Assembly: GCA_963634745.1 (NCBI GenBank) | Contig: CAVHCX010000006.1 | Location: 1-64,000 of the forward strand | Direction: 5' to 3' | DNA length: 64,000 bases | Source of the DNA: CAKRJP01 sp963634745 | GTDB lineage: Bacteria > Bacillota > Clostridia > Lachnospirales > Lachnospiraceae | Shown: piece after piece, positions 1 through 9,316 of the stretch | Layout: each line of letters starts with the position of its first letter | How positions within the stretch are numbered: the first letter of the stretch is position 1 | Program-made: the position numbers and the translations under genes | Notes under the pieces: model-generated | The model's database searches: none | What the model saw: the letters and a program-made list of their open reading frames with translations, nothing else | What the model was told of the DNA's origin: nothing

Positions 1-3000
1 ACCATCTACTACACAACAGATGGCTCTACACCTACTGCCGAATCTGGAACTAAATATGGCCGTGATAAAGGTATCGAGCTGTCAGAAGAGACCTATGATG
101 CACTGAAAAAAGACGGAGAGGTTACCATCACAGTTAAGGCTATGGCCGTCAGAGATGATTGGGTTGATAGTGAAGTTTCTACTGTCATCATTAAGTTCTC
201 TAAAAAAGAAGATGTAAAGGTAACCAATGCAACGATCAAGGATCGAACAGAAGAAGAAACCGAAGGCCAGGAAAAAAACACTCATATCTATAAGATTCGT
301 CCAAAAACCAGTATTGAACTAGTTCCGGAGGATAAGAGCAGCGAGGGTAAGGAATATTCGGGTTGGACGATTAATACCGTTATGACAGAAACAACCGATA
401 ATCCTTATAAATACGAAACCAAGGGTGCGGATACCATAGAAGCTACATACACAAACTTCGATGCCCCGACGGTTGAAAAAGGTCCTAAGGATGCCAAGGT
501 TACTGATGGCGAAGATGCAAGCTTCTCAGTCGAAGTTGCTGTTCCTAAAAAGTCTAAAGACAAGTATAAAGACATCAAGTATCAATGGCAGGTGAAGGCA
601 GCTGGTGCAGATGACTTTACGGATCTTAAGGACGCAGAGGGTTCTATCTCCGGAGCTACCACAGATACGTTGAAACTTACAGGAGTTGCTTACTCCCAGA
701 ACGGAGAAGTTTACCAGTGTCTGGTAACTTATACAGAAATCGACGGAAAGACTCCTAAGACAGCGGCTTATGGAACTGGTGTTGCTCAAGATGCTAGCCT
801 AACTGTCCTAAAGGATGCAAGTAAGTTAAAGATCACAACAGATCCCAAGAATGTATCTGTAAAAGAAGAGGAGTCTGCTTCCTTTACTGTGGAAGCTACA
901 CCTGGATATGATGGAGACCAACTGACCTACCAGTGGCAGATGGCTAAAGATGATAAGGAGAAATTTGAGGATATCGAAGGTGCTACGGCAGCCACCTACA
1001 CGATTGAATCTACCACTGAAGATCAGACCGGTACCCAGTACAGATGTAAGGTTACAGAAGTAGACGAGAATGGAGCTGCAATCACCTGGGGTAAAGACAC
1101 TGGAGATGGTACTCTTACATCTGAAGCTGCTGAGCTTACAGTCACAAAGGAAATCCTTTACAAGGTGACTGTTGAGAATGGTATTTTAGATGACGGAAGT
1201 ACTTCCGGATCTTACAAGGCCGGTACTTCGGTTACCATCACTGCTAACGTTCCGGATGGTCAGCGTTTTGTGAAGTGGTCTTGTGATAATGATAAGGTCA
1301 AGCTTAAGGATACATCCAGTGAGACGACTTCTTTTGAGATGCCGACCTTCGATAAGGAAGATACAGCGTTTACCATCAAGGCTGAGCTTGCTTCGGCTTA
1401 TGGTATTACGATTACTAAGGAGCCGGAGAATGCTACGGTTTCTGCCGGTAAGTCTGCTACGTTTTCTGTGGAGGCCTCTTCTGACTATGAGATGGTTTAT
1501 GAGTGGCAGGCTGACTACCATAATGGCAATGGTTATCAGAAGGTAGGTAAGGATAGTTCTTATACGATTAAAAAAGTAAACAAGGAATTGAGTGGTACTA
1601 CCCTTAAGTGTATTATTTCTCTTAAGGAGAATCCGGATACGACGGTGACTTCCCAGGAGGTTGTTTTGAATGTTGACGCTGAGGATTATAGCGTTACTGT
1701 AAATAATGGTAGTGCCAGCCCGGATTCCTGCAAGGCGGGTGATACTGTTACTATTAAGGCTGATGATGCCGAGGAGGGTAAGGTATTTAAGAAATGGAAG
1801 GTTGTGAAGGGCAGTGTGAATTTGGAAGATGCTTCCAGCCCGGAGACTTCTTTTGTTATGCCCAAGTCGGATGTTGAGCTTACGGCTGAGTATAAGGAGG
1901 AAAATGGTATCCAGATCACCAGCCAGCCGGAGAGCGTTTCGACTCCGGAGGGTGGAAGTGCTAGCTTTAGTGTAGCGGCTTCTTCATCCCATGAACTTAG
2001 CTACCAGTGGCAGGAAGATAAGGGAGACGGAAATGGTTTCCAGAATGTCGGTAATGAAGAAAGTTATAGCATTTCTTCTGTTTCTTCCGGCTTAAACGGT
2101 GCCAGATATCGATGCGTTATCACTGCAAAGGATGATGCGGAGGTTACGATCACCAGTAATGAGGCCCTGCTTACTGTTACGGCTTCTACCTATACCATTA
2201 AGATTAATAACGGTAGTGCCAGTGCGACGGAGAGTGTTGCAGGCCAGGTAATTACTGTTACTGCTAATGATGCCCCGGAGGGCCAGGAATTTGAAAAATG
2301 GGTAGTGGTTAAGGGTAAGCCGAATCTTGCAGATGCCACTTCCAAGGAGACTACATTTACTATGCCGGCAGCCAATGTCGAGTTGGATGTTAAGTATCAA
2401 AAGCAGATCGGCGCTCCGACAATCGATAAACAGCCGGAGAGCACGACGGTATTTGCCGGATCCAGCACTAACTTTAAGCTTGAGGCCAGTGGGGATGAGT
2501 TGTCTTACCAGTGGCAGCTGGACAAGGGCGATGGAAATGGCTTCCAGGATATTTCGGGAGCTACCTCCGCAACCTACAGGGTTTATACCGAAGATTGTTC
2601 TATGAACGGATATAGATACCAGTGCCTGGTAACTAACCGGGCTGGTTCTGTAACTTCTGATGCGGCAGTCCTTACGGTGACTTATAAGATTACCCAGGGA
2701 GCAGGTGCTTCTTGGCAGAAGAATAGTAGCAATGGTCTTACCTTTAAGGGAAGCGGTGCTTATGACAAGTTCAAGTCTGTGAAGGTGGACGGCGAAAGGT
2801 TAAGCGGAAGCAATTATACCAAGAGCTCTGATCCTACGGTTATTACCCTGTCTGCCAGCTATTTGCAGAATTTGACCAACGGAACCCATACCCTGACCAT
2901 TGTCTGGGAAGATGGATCGGCAGATGCTGAATTTTCTATCGGCGGTACAGCTGTTAGCAGTAGTTCTTCTACGGCCTCTACAAGCAGTACAGGCAGCAGT

Positions 3001-3351
3001 AATAAGACAAGCAGCGGATCTTCTTCCGCGAGCACAGGTTCTTCTTCGAATAAGGCAAAGACTTCTGATACAAGCAGTTCTAAGAATAGCGGAACTACAG
3101 ATATGCCAATCGTAAGTAAGAGTAAGAGCAGTACGGATGATAAGACTACAAAGACCACAGGAACTACAAACAAGGGAACCAGTGGAAATTCTAAGATTGT
3201 AGGAACAAGTGACACCAGTAAATCAAGTTTGTTGAACCGCTATGCGGCCCTCATTTCTCTGGGTGTTGTTGGCGGAAGTGGAATCGGAGGAGGAATTTTC
3301 GTAGCGATTCGAAGAATTCTTCGCCGAAAAGCTGAGGATGAATTGCTCTAA
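1..3351 (+). CDS. Large surface protein with Ig-like and InlB-type repeats (5' end missing)
   Basis: The reading frame is open from base 1, so the true N-terminus lies upstream; the first ATG at 142 is internal. The first codons (TIYYTTDGSTPT) match the chitobiase/hexosaminidase C-terminal repeat found in Firmicute surface proteins. After it come alternating Ig-like modules, each with a YQWQ- or YEWQ-type strand and a later Y-x-C strand, and divergent InlB B-repeat-like modules with a V-N-N-G-S...G..V.I.A....F.KW pattern near 1155-1400, 1685-1900 and 2180-2400. The tail is a Ser/Thr/Lys-rich linker (2950-3230), one membrane helix near 3240-3310 and a basic cytoplasmic end; there is no LPxTG motif. 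The role is probably adhesion or a cell-wall scaffold. A terminator separates it from the CIS locus, so a functional link is not shown. Confidence 0.85.
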   Translation, partial: TIYYTTDGSTPTAESGTKYGRDKGIELSEETYDALKKDGEVTITVKAMAVRDDWVDSEVSTVIIKFSKKEDVKVTNATIKDRTEEETEGQEKNTHIYKIRPKTSIELVPEDKSSEGKEYSGWTINTVMTETTDNPYKYETKGADTIEATYTNFDAPTVEKGPKDAKVTDGEDASFSVEVAVPKKSKDKYKDIKYQWQVKAAGADDFTDLKDAEGSISGATTDTLKLTGVAYSQNGEVYQCLVTYTEIDGKTPKTAAYGTGVAQDASLTVLKDASKLKITTDPKNVSVKEEESASFTVEATPGYDGDQLTYQWQMAKDDKEKFEDIEGATAATYTIESTTEDQTGTQYRCKVTEVDENGAAITWGKDTGDGTLTSEAAELTVTKEILYKVTVENGILDDGSTSGSYKAGTSVTITANVPDGQRFVKWSCDNDKVKLKDTSSETTSFEMPTFDKEDTAFTIKAELASAYGITITKEPENATVSAGKSATFSVEASSDYEMVYEWQADYHNGNGYQKVGKDSSYTIKKVNKELSGTTLKCIISLKENPDTTVTSQEVVLNVDAEDYSVTVNNGSASPDSCKAGDTVTIKADDAEEGKVFKKWKVVKGSVNLEDASSPETSFVMPKSDVELTAEYKEENGIQITSQPESVSTPEGGSASFSVAASSSHELSYQWQEDKGDGNGFQNVGNEESYSISSVSSGLNGARYRCVITAKDDAEVTITSNEALLTVTASTYTIKINNGSASATESVAGQVITVTANDAPEGQEFEKWVVVKGKPNLADATSKETTFTMPAANVELDVKYQKQIGAPTIDKQPESTTVFAGSSTNFKLEASGDELSYQWQLDKGDGNGFQDISGATSATYRVYTEDCSMNGYRYQCLVTNRAGSVTSDAAVLTVTYKITQGAGASWQKNSSNGLTFKGSGAYDKFKSVKVDGERLSGSNYTKSSDPTVITLSASYLQNLTNGTHTLTIVWEDGSADAEFSIGGTAVSSSSSTASTSSTGSSNKTSSGSSSASTGSSSNKAKTSDTSSSKNSGTTDMPIVSKSKSSTDDKTTKTTGTTNKGTSGNSKIVGTSDTSKSSLLNRYAALISLGVVGGSGIGGGIFVAIRRILRRKAEDELL

Positions 3352-3405
3352 GAGAAGTAAAACTTAAGAAGAACAAAGAAGCAAAAAGCATAAGAAACTA
3401 CAAAG

Positions 3406-3436
3406 AAAGGTAGGAGCCGGATGGTTCCTACCTTTT
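3406..3436 (+). terminator. Intrinsic terminator after the surface protein
   Basis: A perfect 10-bp inverted repeat, AAAGGTAGGA (3406-3415) and TCCTACCTTT (3426-3435), with a 10-nt loop, lies 55 nt after the stop codon. The T run is short. It may also stop minus-strand transcription coming from the 47-residue gene. Confidence 0.75.
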
Positions 3437-3479
3437 GTAAAATACTTTTGTAAAATAAATTATAAAATTAAAATTGAAT

Positions 3480-3623
3480 TTAAAACATAGAGTAAAGTGT
3501 GGTCAGCATCTCTGAAATGGTTGCGTAGCTTATGTCTCCTTGGAGATAAGCATATACCAGGCTGCCGATGCCGGCGAATAAATATAGAATCAGGAAGAAG
3601 ATGTAAACTGCTTTTCTGTTCAT
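3480..3623 (-). CDS. Small single-pass membrane protein (47 aa)
   Basis: A minus-strand ORF starting MNRKAVYIFFLILYLFAG and ending TLYSMF, with an AGGAGG ribosome site 8-9 nt before its ATG. Residues 5-27 form one hydrophobic helix; the rest is a short polar tail. It starts 17 nt after the stop of the HATPase membrane protein, so the two are almost certainly co-transcribed and perhaps translationally coupled, because its ribosome site abuts that stop codon. I recognise no family. Size and context suggest a small partner or regulator of the upstream HATPase protein, which is inference. Confidence 0.7.
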   Translation of the reverse strand: MNRKAVYIFFLILYLFAGIGSLVYAYLQGDISYATISEMLTTLYSMF

Positions 3624-3640
3624 AGGTCAAATCCTCCTTC

Positions 3641-4567
3641 CTAAGAATTTACGGGAAGATGAATGTAGATTCCCATACCGTTGGAGCTGTGAGCGTAGAT
3701 GGTTCCGTCATAGTGCTCCACAATTGCTTTTACCTGTGCAAGACCTAAGCCGTTGCCGCTGACCCGGTTGGATCCCTGGAAGTTCAGATCAAAGATATTT
3801 GGCAATTCCTTTTCCGGAAGGCCCAGGCCGTCGTCCTTAAAGGCGATAAAAATATTGGCGCCTACATTGGAAATGGTAATTACAAGGGTTCCGTTCCGCT
3901 TCATATATTTGATCGAGTTGTCGATGATATTTCGAATCATCAAACTAATATAGCGCTTGTCTGCCTGATAGTTAATGGCTGTGGAGGAGGTGGAAAGCTC
4001 CAAGCGAACTCCCGCAGCTGCACAGGCGGCCTGCATTTGATTTACAATCCTCTGGCTCAGGGCGATGAGGTCTAAGTCTTCCACATATTCTTCTCTGGGA
4101 AGGATACTGGCGGCTAGTCTTGGATCCAGAGCTTCTACGGATTTAAGTTCTGCCTCGGCAAGCAGCTGGGTCAGGGTATTTACCTGGCTGCTGGACTTAT
4201 CAAGTTCCCCGGACAGCTGCTCATTTTCATAGGAGAGTTGATCTTTCTCCTTGCGAAGCTTGCTGATCAAGGAATTGTCGTGCTCGATTAACTCCATAGT
4301 GGTCTTGGCCGGCTTGGGGACCAGTTCCTCGGATGGGGAAGCCACTTCCTTGATGGTCAGTCCCTTGCGGCTTAGCAAAAGATTGATGGGTGTCAGGAAA
4401 CCGTGAAGGATGATAAAGCCCAGAGAAAGTAAGAAGCTTCTCTGGAGCAGAAATGCCAGGGCTCCAATGAAACATAGGAAGCTGGCCAGCAGAAGAAAAA
4501 ACTCCAGAATACTGATTTTGTCCCGAGGCTTTTGTTTAGAGGTATTCTCATTATCAATAGTATCCAT
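3641..4567 (-). CDS. Membrane histidine-kinase-like protein lacking an obvious phosphoacceptor His
   Basis: 308 aa. Two hydrophobic helices (about residues 24-66) are followed by a coiled-coil stretch (about 95-140) and a HATPase_c domain. The ATPase boxes are intact: the N box in RNIIDNSIKYMK, G1 as DDGLGLPE, an F box NIFDLNF, and G2 as GNGLGLAQ. The region that should carry the H box (about 145-185) has no E/S-H-D/E-x-R/K-T-P motif and no His. It is therefore either a degenerate kinase or an ATP-binding sensor acting on another protein. It is divergent from the phosphatase gene across about 96 nt and probably belongs to CIS control. Confidence 0.85.
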   Translation of the reverse strand: MDTIDNENTSKQKPRDKISILEFFLLLASFLCFIGALAFLLQRSFLLSLGFIILHGFLTPINLLLSRKGLTIKEVASPSEELVPKPAKTTMELIEHDNSLISKLRKEKDQLSYENEQLSGELDKSSSQVNTLTQLLAEAELKSVEALDPRLAASILPREEYVEDLDLIALSQRIVNQMQAACAAAGVRLELSTSSTAINYQADKRYISLMIRNIIDNSIKYMKRNGTLVITISNVGANIFIAFKDDGLGLPEKELPNIFDLNFQGSNRVSGNGLGLAQVKAIVEHYDGTIYAHSSNGMGIYIHLPVNS

Positions 4568-4615
4568 AATTTGTTTGTAACTCCTTAAAAAAATAATTCA
4601 TTTACAGTTAAAAAT

Positions 4616-4645
4616 AGTGTAAAATATCCAAGAGAAACTTGTCAA
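4616..4645 (-). promoter_or_regulatory. Candidate sigma-A promoter for the minus-strand HATPase/47-aa pair
   Basis: On the minus strand TTGACA (plus-strand 4640-4645) is followed after 18 nt by TACACT (4616-4621). It lies in the divergent gap between the HATPase gene and the phosphatase gene. I find no equally clear promoter for the phosphatase. Confidence 0.4.
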
Positions 4646-4663
4646 GAAAAAGAGAAAATATAG

Positions 4664-6427
4664 ATGGAGAAGGATAGATTGATCAAAGATAAAATAGGTA
4701 AGAAAGAAAAGAAGAAAAAGAAGCGACTCTCTCTGAAATATCGTATTGATGGAATTATTATTTCGGTTGCTCTTATTATGATGCTGGTAGCGGTCGTGAT
4801 CAGTACCAATCTTTATGTGGACCATTATCTGTCGGAAAGCCAATTGCTCTTGTCCTATATGACGGACGGCTTGGAGGAGACCATCGATCCGGAGAAGGTG
4901 GAGATTATCAGAGATAAAGTTATGAAGGAATACCATAAGGCCTGCAAAACCTATGGAGACAGTTTCGCCAGGGATTATTCCTTGGAAGACGGTGACCACG
5001 AGGACTATTGGGAGGGGATGGAAGCCATCATGCAAACTTCGGAATATAAGGAATTGACCACGGCTATGAAGAAGTATGCCAAGGCCAATAAGGATTCCAA
5101 GATTTACATTGTCTATACCGATCCTCTGACCAACAATGAAGTCTTCCTTGCGGATGTCACCTATAAGGAGAATTACTGGGCAGGCTCCTTTGGACAAAAT
5201 CAAATCAGGTACGGATATGATTTTTTGCAAAGTTCAGAAACCGATGATCGCTTTTATATTACAAGAGATCCGGGATCCCAGACGAATTTATTTTATGGAA
5301 CGGCTATCAGTATTACAACAAAAACCGGGAAGGTAGTGGGAGGATTAAGAGTTGCCCTTTCTATGGAAAACGAGATGAAGGCATTTTCTGTTTACCTGCT
5401 TAGACTTCTTGCCAATATTGTCTGTGCCACAGTTGTTGTACTCCTTGCGGCCCGTTTGATTACCAACGATAAGATCATCAAGCCTATTAAGGCTATAGAT
5501 GAGGCGGCTTCTTCTTTTGTAAAGAATAAAAGAAAGCAGGAAGAAGAGGGATATTTGGAGGTGCCGGACCTTAAGATCAGTACCGGGGATGAGCTTCAGA
5601 CTCTGGCGGAATCTATTGAGCAGATGGCAGAAGATATCAACAACTATATGACCAACCTGGCATCTATTACGGCCGAGAAGGAGCGTATCGGGGTGGAGCT
5701 TAGCATGGCCAGGGAAATTCAGACGGGAATGGTTCCAAGAAACTTTCCGGCCTTCCCGGACCGAAGGGAATTTGATATTTATGGCAGTATGAATCCGGCC
5801 AAGGAAGTGGGCGGAGACCTCTATGACTTCTTCTTAATAGATGAGGATCATTTGGCAATTGTCATTGCGGACGTTTCCGGGAAGGGAATTCCGGCGGCCC
5901 TCTTTATGATGGTGGCCAAGTTCTTGATTAAGAATACGGCAGAAAGCGGTGTGGGACCGGGAGCGGTCTTTGAGTCTGTCAACCACCACCTGTGTGAGAA
6001 TAACGATGCCAATATGTTTGTAACAGCCTGGATGGGAGTTCTTACCATTTCTACAGGAAAGATGGTATGTGCCAATGCCGGCCATGAGTATCCGGTGATC
6101 TGTCGTGCAGGCGGCGCCTATGAGCTTTTAAAGGACAAACATGGATTTGTCCTGGCAGGTATGGACGGAATTTGTTATGAAGAGTATGAGCTAAACTTTA
6201 ACCCGGGAGACAAGCTGTTCGTATATACTGATGGAGTACCTGAAGCGACAAATGCCGCAGAAGAGTTTTATGGAATGGACCGCATGGTAGATGTCTTAAA
6301 TCAAGTGCCGGGCCAGTCTCCAAAGGAACTTTTAGAACAGGTAACACAGGGTATTGAGGAGTTTGTAGATGGCTCTGAACAATACGACGATGTAACAATG
6401 TTGGCCTTTCACTATGTTGGGAATTAA
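4664..6427 (+). CDS. Membrane PP2C-type (RsbU/SpoIIE-like) serine phosphatase
   Basis: 587 aa. A very basic N-terminus, membrane helix 1 (about 29-51), an extracytoplasmic sensor region (about 52-238), helix 2 (about 240-265), a HAMP-like segment, a short coiled coil and a C-terminal SpoIIE/RsbU PP2C domain (about 345-587). The catalytic metal motifs are intact: VGGDLYDFF, IADVSGKGIPAA, NAGHEYPV, YTDGVPEA and YDDVTMLAF. Members of this family dephosphorylate a STAS-domain antagonist in partner-switching modules. The matching STAS gene (35381) and RsbW-like kinase gene (36361) lie in the same locus. It therefore probably turns an external signal into activation of the injection machine or its genes. 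Confidence 0.92.
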   Translation: MEKDRLIKDKIGKKEKKKKKRLSLKYRIDGIIISVALIMMLVAVVISTNLYVDHYLSESQLLLSYMTDGLEETIDPEKVEIIRDKVMKEYHKACKTYGDSFARDYSLEDGDHEDYWEGMEAIMQTSEYKELTTAMKKYAKANKDSKIYIVYTDPLTNNEVFLADVTYKENYWAGSFGQNQIRYGYDFLQSSETDDRFYITRDPGSQTNLFYGTAISITTKTGKVVGGLRVALSMENEMKAFSVYLLRLLANIVCATVVVLLAARLITNDKIIKPIKAIDEAASSFVKNKRKQEEEGYLEVPDLKISTGDELQTLAESIEQMAEDINNYMTNLASITAEKERIGVELSMAREIQTGMVPRNFPAFPDRREFDIYGSMNPAKEVGGDLYDFFLIDEDHLAIVIADVSGKGIPAALFMMVAKFLIKNTAESGVGPGAVFESVNHHLCENNDANMFVTAWMGVLTISTGKMVCANAGHEYPVICRAGGAYELLKDKHGFVLAGMDGICYEEYELNFNPGDKLFVYTDGVPEATNAAEEFYGMDRMVDVLNQVPGQSPKELLEQVTQGIEEFVDGSEQYDDVTMLAFHYVGN

Positions 6428-6481
6428 TACTTGCAAAAGTGTGATATAATGAAAACATATGTGAAAAAGATGTAAAAACAG

Positions 6482-6509
6482 TTTAGAAACTATAAAAATG
6501 TGTTAAGAT
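6482..6509 (+). promoter_or_regulatory. Candidate promoter for the main CIS operon
   Basis: TTTAGA (6482-6487), a 16-nt spacer and TAAGAT (6504-6509) with a TGT extended -10 lie 55 nt before the GTG of the first accessory gene. A second extended -10 (TGATATAAT, 6442-6450) lies just upstream but lacks a clear -35. No terminator precedes it, so readthrough from the phosphatase gene is possible. Confidence 0.4.
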
Positions 6510-6564
6510 ACAAGTTAACGATGATTGAGCGAAAAGCTTAAGATGAAAAGAGAGGGATAAGCTG

Positions 6565-8466
6565 GTGAAGAGCAACGATTTATTATCATTTAGCAGAAAC
6601 AGATACTACAAAGGAAAGATGCTGACATCCGCGGACTTTGAGGCGGAGCAGCTCTACATGAACAATAAGCGCCGCTTTGTGAACCGTACCATGATGGGAG
6701 CGGGAATCGCATGTGGGCTGAATGTAATTAGTTTGGATGATTTGTCCTTGATGGTGGAAAGTGGAGCCGCTCTTGATGACATGGGCAGAGAGATCGTGGT
6801 CAACAGTTCTGTGGTAAAGAAACTGTCAGCCATTGCAGGCTTTGAGAGCCTTACTACCAATGTGGCAAGCCTGTGCGTTCGCTACAAGGAGAAGGAAGAG
6901 CAGCCGGTTTATTCTATTAATCGCCAGGACAGCGATAAGGAATTTGAGTACAACCGTATTGAGGATGATTATGAGCTGGTACTCATGGACAGTGAATCCT
7001 TTGAAGAAGACTTTGAGATGGAGACCGAATTTTATACCGGCGGAGTCCTGATGGAGAGTCAGGATTATCAGGTTCGTCTTCGTATGCCGGCCAATGTTTG
7101 TGCCGGCCACTATGTGAAGTTGGAAGTCACTGCCGAGAAGTTAAGTGCCCAGGACGGAACCCTTTTCTATGAGGGAATCCTTCAGACACCGGTCATGACT
7201 ACCACCAGCGGAAGCCAGGAGCTTTCTATCAGACTCGAGGGCGTGAAGTTAGAGAAGGGGGAGACCCTTACAAAAGAATATTGGATGTTAGCTCAGACAG
7301 AGGCTTATGAGGATACCGGTATTATGATCAAGGCAGGAAGCGCAAGTGCTTCTGTCAACCAGGTAGACTGCCCTGTAGCCTTGGGAACCACCTATAAGAT
7401 CAATGTGGTAGATATGAAGCCGGAACTTTTGGCAGCCAGAGAGTCCAGCAGGGTAAGTTTAGAGCTTCGTACCTTGGGAGCAGGCAGTGGCCTCATCCGC
7501 CTGGCAGATATCTCCTTGGTTCGTACAGATTCCGCTTACTTAATCGAGAAGGTGGATGATACCGTAAGAGAATATATTGAGACCCCGAGCGACGACTTTA
7601 GACGTAAGGAATATACCGATTGCTTCTTTGCAAATTATCCTTTCCTTACCCATACAGGAGAGAGCGTGGGAGCAGCGCCGCAGGTTAGCGATGTAAAGCA
7701 GGACCTGGTGGAGGCACCTAAGATTGCCACAGGTATTGTGGAGATCCCGGTAGGAGACCATGCAAAGAGAGGCGATATTTGCTACTCCGGCGAGGTTATG
7801 CATGGACTTGGCTCCGGAAATGTATATGTAGAAGTAGGTTATGAGTATCTGGAAGAGAATGTGATGCTTGGAACCAATACCAAGACTACTATTTACGGAG
7901 ACTTATCACTCTTTGATGAGGGTAACTTAAATGTAGCGGCAAAAACAGCGGTCAAGGTATTTAATGACAAGGGAAGCTTCCAGGTAGCATTACAGCTGGA
8001 AGAGGATGTCAGCATGTTAGTCCTCACCTATCGTTGGGTGGCGATCCGCTACGATTCCGACCAGCCGAGTGAAGATCTGGATGTCAACAATGTTCAGTCC
8101 ATCAGCCTGGTAACCCCAACCGTAGTTATGGGAACCAGAGAGAGCTATTGCTTCCAGGTGAAGTTCAACAATATGAAGGATTGCTCTATTTCCTACGAGC
8201 TTACAGAGCCGGGAAGCGGAGACATTTCCGCAGATGGTATTTATACAGCACCTGGCAAGGAAGGTGTATACGAGATCCGTATTTACTGCACCGACAAGCC
8301 GTTGATCTGCACCTATGCATATGCCATTGTTAAGAAGAAGGCATCCTCTGATTCTTCCAATGAGATGAAGGCAGGAGCGCAAGCGGAATTGCCGGAGGAG
8401 ACAAAGGAGGCAACCGATGCTCTTCCCAATATTGGACTTAACGGACTTAAGAAAGGGTTGTTATGA
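6565..8466 (+). CDS. CIS-associated accessory protein with N-terminal YxxGKxLTxxDF motif and C-terminal Ig-like domain
   Basis: 633 aa, GTG start with GAGGGA ribosome site. The N-terminal part (about residues 8-90) reads R-Y-Y-K-G-K-M-L-T-x-x-D-F-E-x-E-Q, then N-R, then G-x-G-I-A-C-G-L-N-V, then G-x-A-L-D-x-x-G-R-E-I. From memory this signature is common in proteins encoded beside extracellular contractile injection system genes. The middle is beta-rich and unrecognised. The end (about 515-600) looks like a bacterial Ig-like module. It has no signal peptide or membrane helix, so it is probably a cytoplasmic or particle-associated component. It overlaps the next gene by 4 nt (ATGA), indicating coupled translation. 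Confidence 0.75.
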   Translation: MKSNDLLSFSRNRYYKGKMLTSADFEAEQLYMNNKRRFVNRTMMGAGIACGLNVISLDDLSLMVESGAALDDMGREIVVNSSVVKKLSAIAGFESLTTNVASLCVRYKEKEEQPVYSINRQDSDKEFEYNRIEDDYELVLMDSESFEEDFEMETEFYTGGVLMESQDYQVRLRMPANVCAGHYVKLEVTAEKLSAQDGTLFYEGILQTPVMTTTSGSQELSIRLEGVKLEKGETLTKEYWMLAQTEAYEDTGIMIKAGSASASVNQVDCPVALGTTYKINVVDMKPELLAARESSRVSLELRTLGAGSGLIRLADISLVRTDSAYLIEKVDDTVREYIETPSDDFRRKEYTDCFFANYPFLTHTGESVGAAPQVSDVKQDLVEAPKIATGIVEIPVGDHAKRGDICYSGEVMHGLGSGNVYVEVGYEYLEENVMLGTNTKTTIYGDLSLFDEGNLNVAAKTAVKVFNDKGSFQVALQLEEDVSMLVLTYRWVAIRYDSDQPSEDLDVNNVQSISLVTPTVVMGTRESYCFQVKFNNMKDCSISYELTEPGSGDISADGIYTAPGKEGVYEIRIYCTDKPLICTYAYAIVKKKASSDSSNEMKAGAQAELPEETKEATDALPNIGLNGLKKGLL

Positions 8467-9305
8467 TATACCAATCAGATAGATTAGCTTATCGTCCCGT
8501 CATGACGGTATTTCGTGGGGAAGTTAATGATGTTCTCATTTGCCGCGATGCCGAGACAAACAGAAATAATTTTTATACCTTATGGGTTTTGAAAAATCAC
8601 GAGATTGTCAAGAAGCTGATCCGTATCATGGAAGCCTCTCCCAGAGGTTATGAGAGCTGTCTGGATTTCTTTCAATATGAGAACCAGTACTGCGTCGTAT
8701 TTCCTCATGTGAAGGAGAGAAGGCTGGATATATTCTATATGAGTTCCCAGTTTTCTCTGGAGAGGTGTACCAGGATCTGTCAGAATCTGGTGCTGCAATG
8801 TCTGCTTTCGGGGCTGCCGTATCCTTTGCTATACCTGGTACTTAAGCAGGAGCAGATCCATCTTTTAAAGGATTACGATATTGCCCTGGGCTATTCTTTG
8901 AACCTGGCAGACTTGGATGAGAATATCAAAGAGAAAGACTGTGCAGCGGAATGTGCCTTTTTAGCCAGAGAATTTCTGAAGGAAAAGGATACAAAGAAGA
9001 ATATTGCTTATAAGCTTCTGACCAAGAAGATCCCAAGAGAAGGATATGACAGCTTACAGGTCCTCTATAGGGACTTGAAGGCTACTTCCGTGGCAGGCGC
9101 ACGCCGAAGCCTGGTGGAGAGAATTAAGATATGGTGGGACAATGAGCAGGGAAGAGTATTTCGAATATTTTTGATTATTTGTTTGCTTCTTCTGATATTT
9201 GCCGGGATTTGTCTCATTTCCAGAATTTTCTTTGGAGACATTCCTCTGCTTAGAATTTTTACCAATCATTTTAAACAAATCGGAACGGAATCCATGATTT
9301 CGTAG
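8463..9305 (+). CDS. Pseudokinase-like tail-anchored membrane protein
   Basis: 280 aa. The cytoplasmic part (1-215) has a weak kinase-fold layout: a strand with FYTLWVLK resembling the beta3 lysine strand, a hinge-like YCVVFPHV, and an LLKDYDIALGY segment where a DFG motif would sit. No HRD or standard DFG motif is visible. A strong hydrophobic helix (about 231-255) near the C-terminus anchors it, leaving about 25 residues outside. It overlaps the preceding gene by 4 nt and is followed 11 nt later by the cyclase-like gene. The kinase-like reading is tentative; the tail-anchored topology is clear. Confidence 0.6.
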   Translation: MIYQSDRLAYRPVMTVFRGEVNDVLICRDAETNRNNFYTLWVLKNHEIVKKLIRIMEASPRGYESCLDFFQYENQYCVVFPHVKERRLDIFYMSSQFSLERCTRICQNLVLQCLLSGLPYPLLYLVLKQEQIHLLKDYDIALGYSLNLADLDENIKEKDCAAECAFLAREFLKEKDTKKNIAYKLLTKKIPREGYDSLQVLYRDLKATSVAGARRSLVERIKIWWDNEQGRVFRIFLIICLLLLIFAGICLISRIFFGDIPLLRIFTNHFKQIGTESMIS

Positions 9306-9316
9306 AGGAAGGGTTT

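Noticed and set aside
2859..3215. Minus-strand ORF opposite the Ser-rich linker
   Set aside because: It is a Leu/Val-rich mirror of Ser/Thr codons in the sense gene, with no ribosome site.
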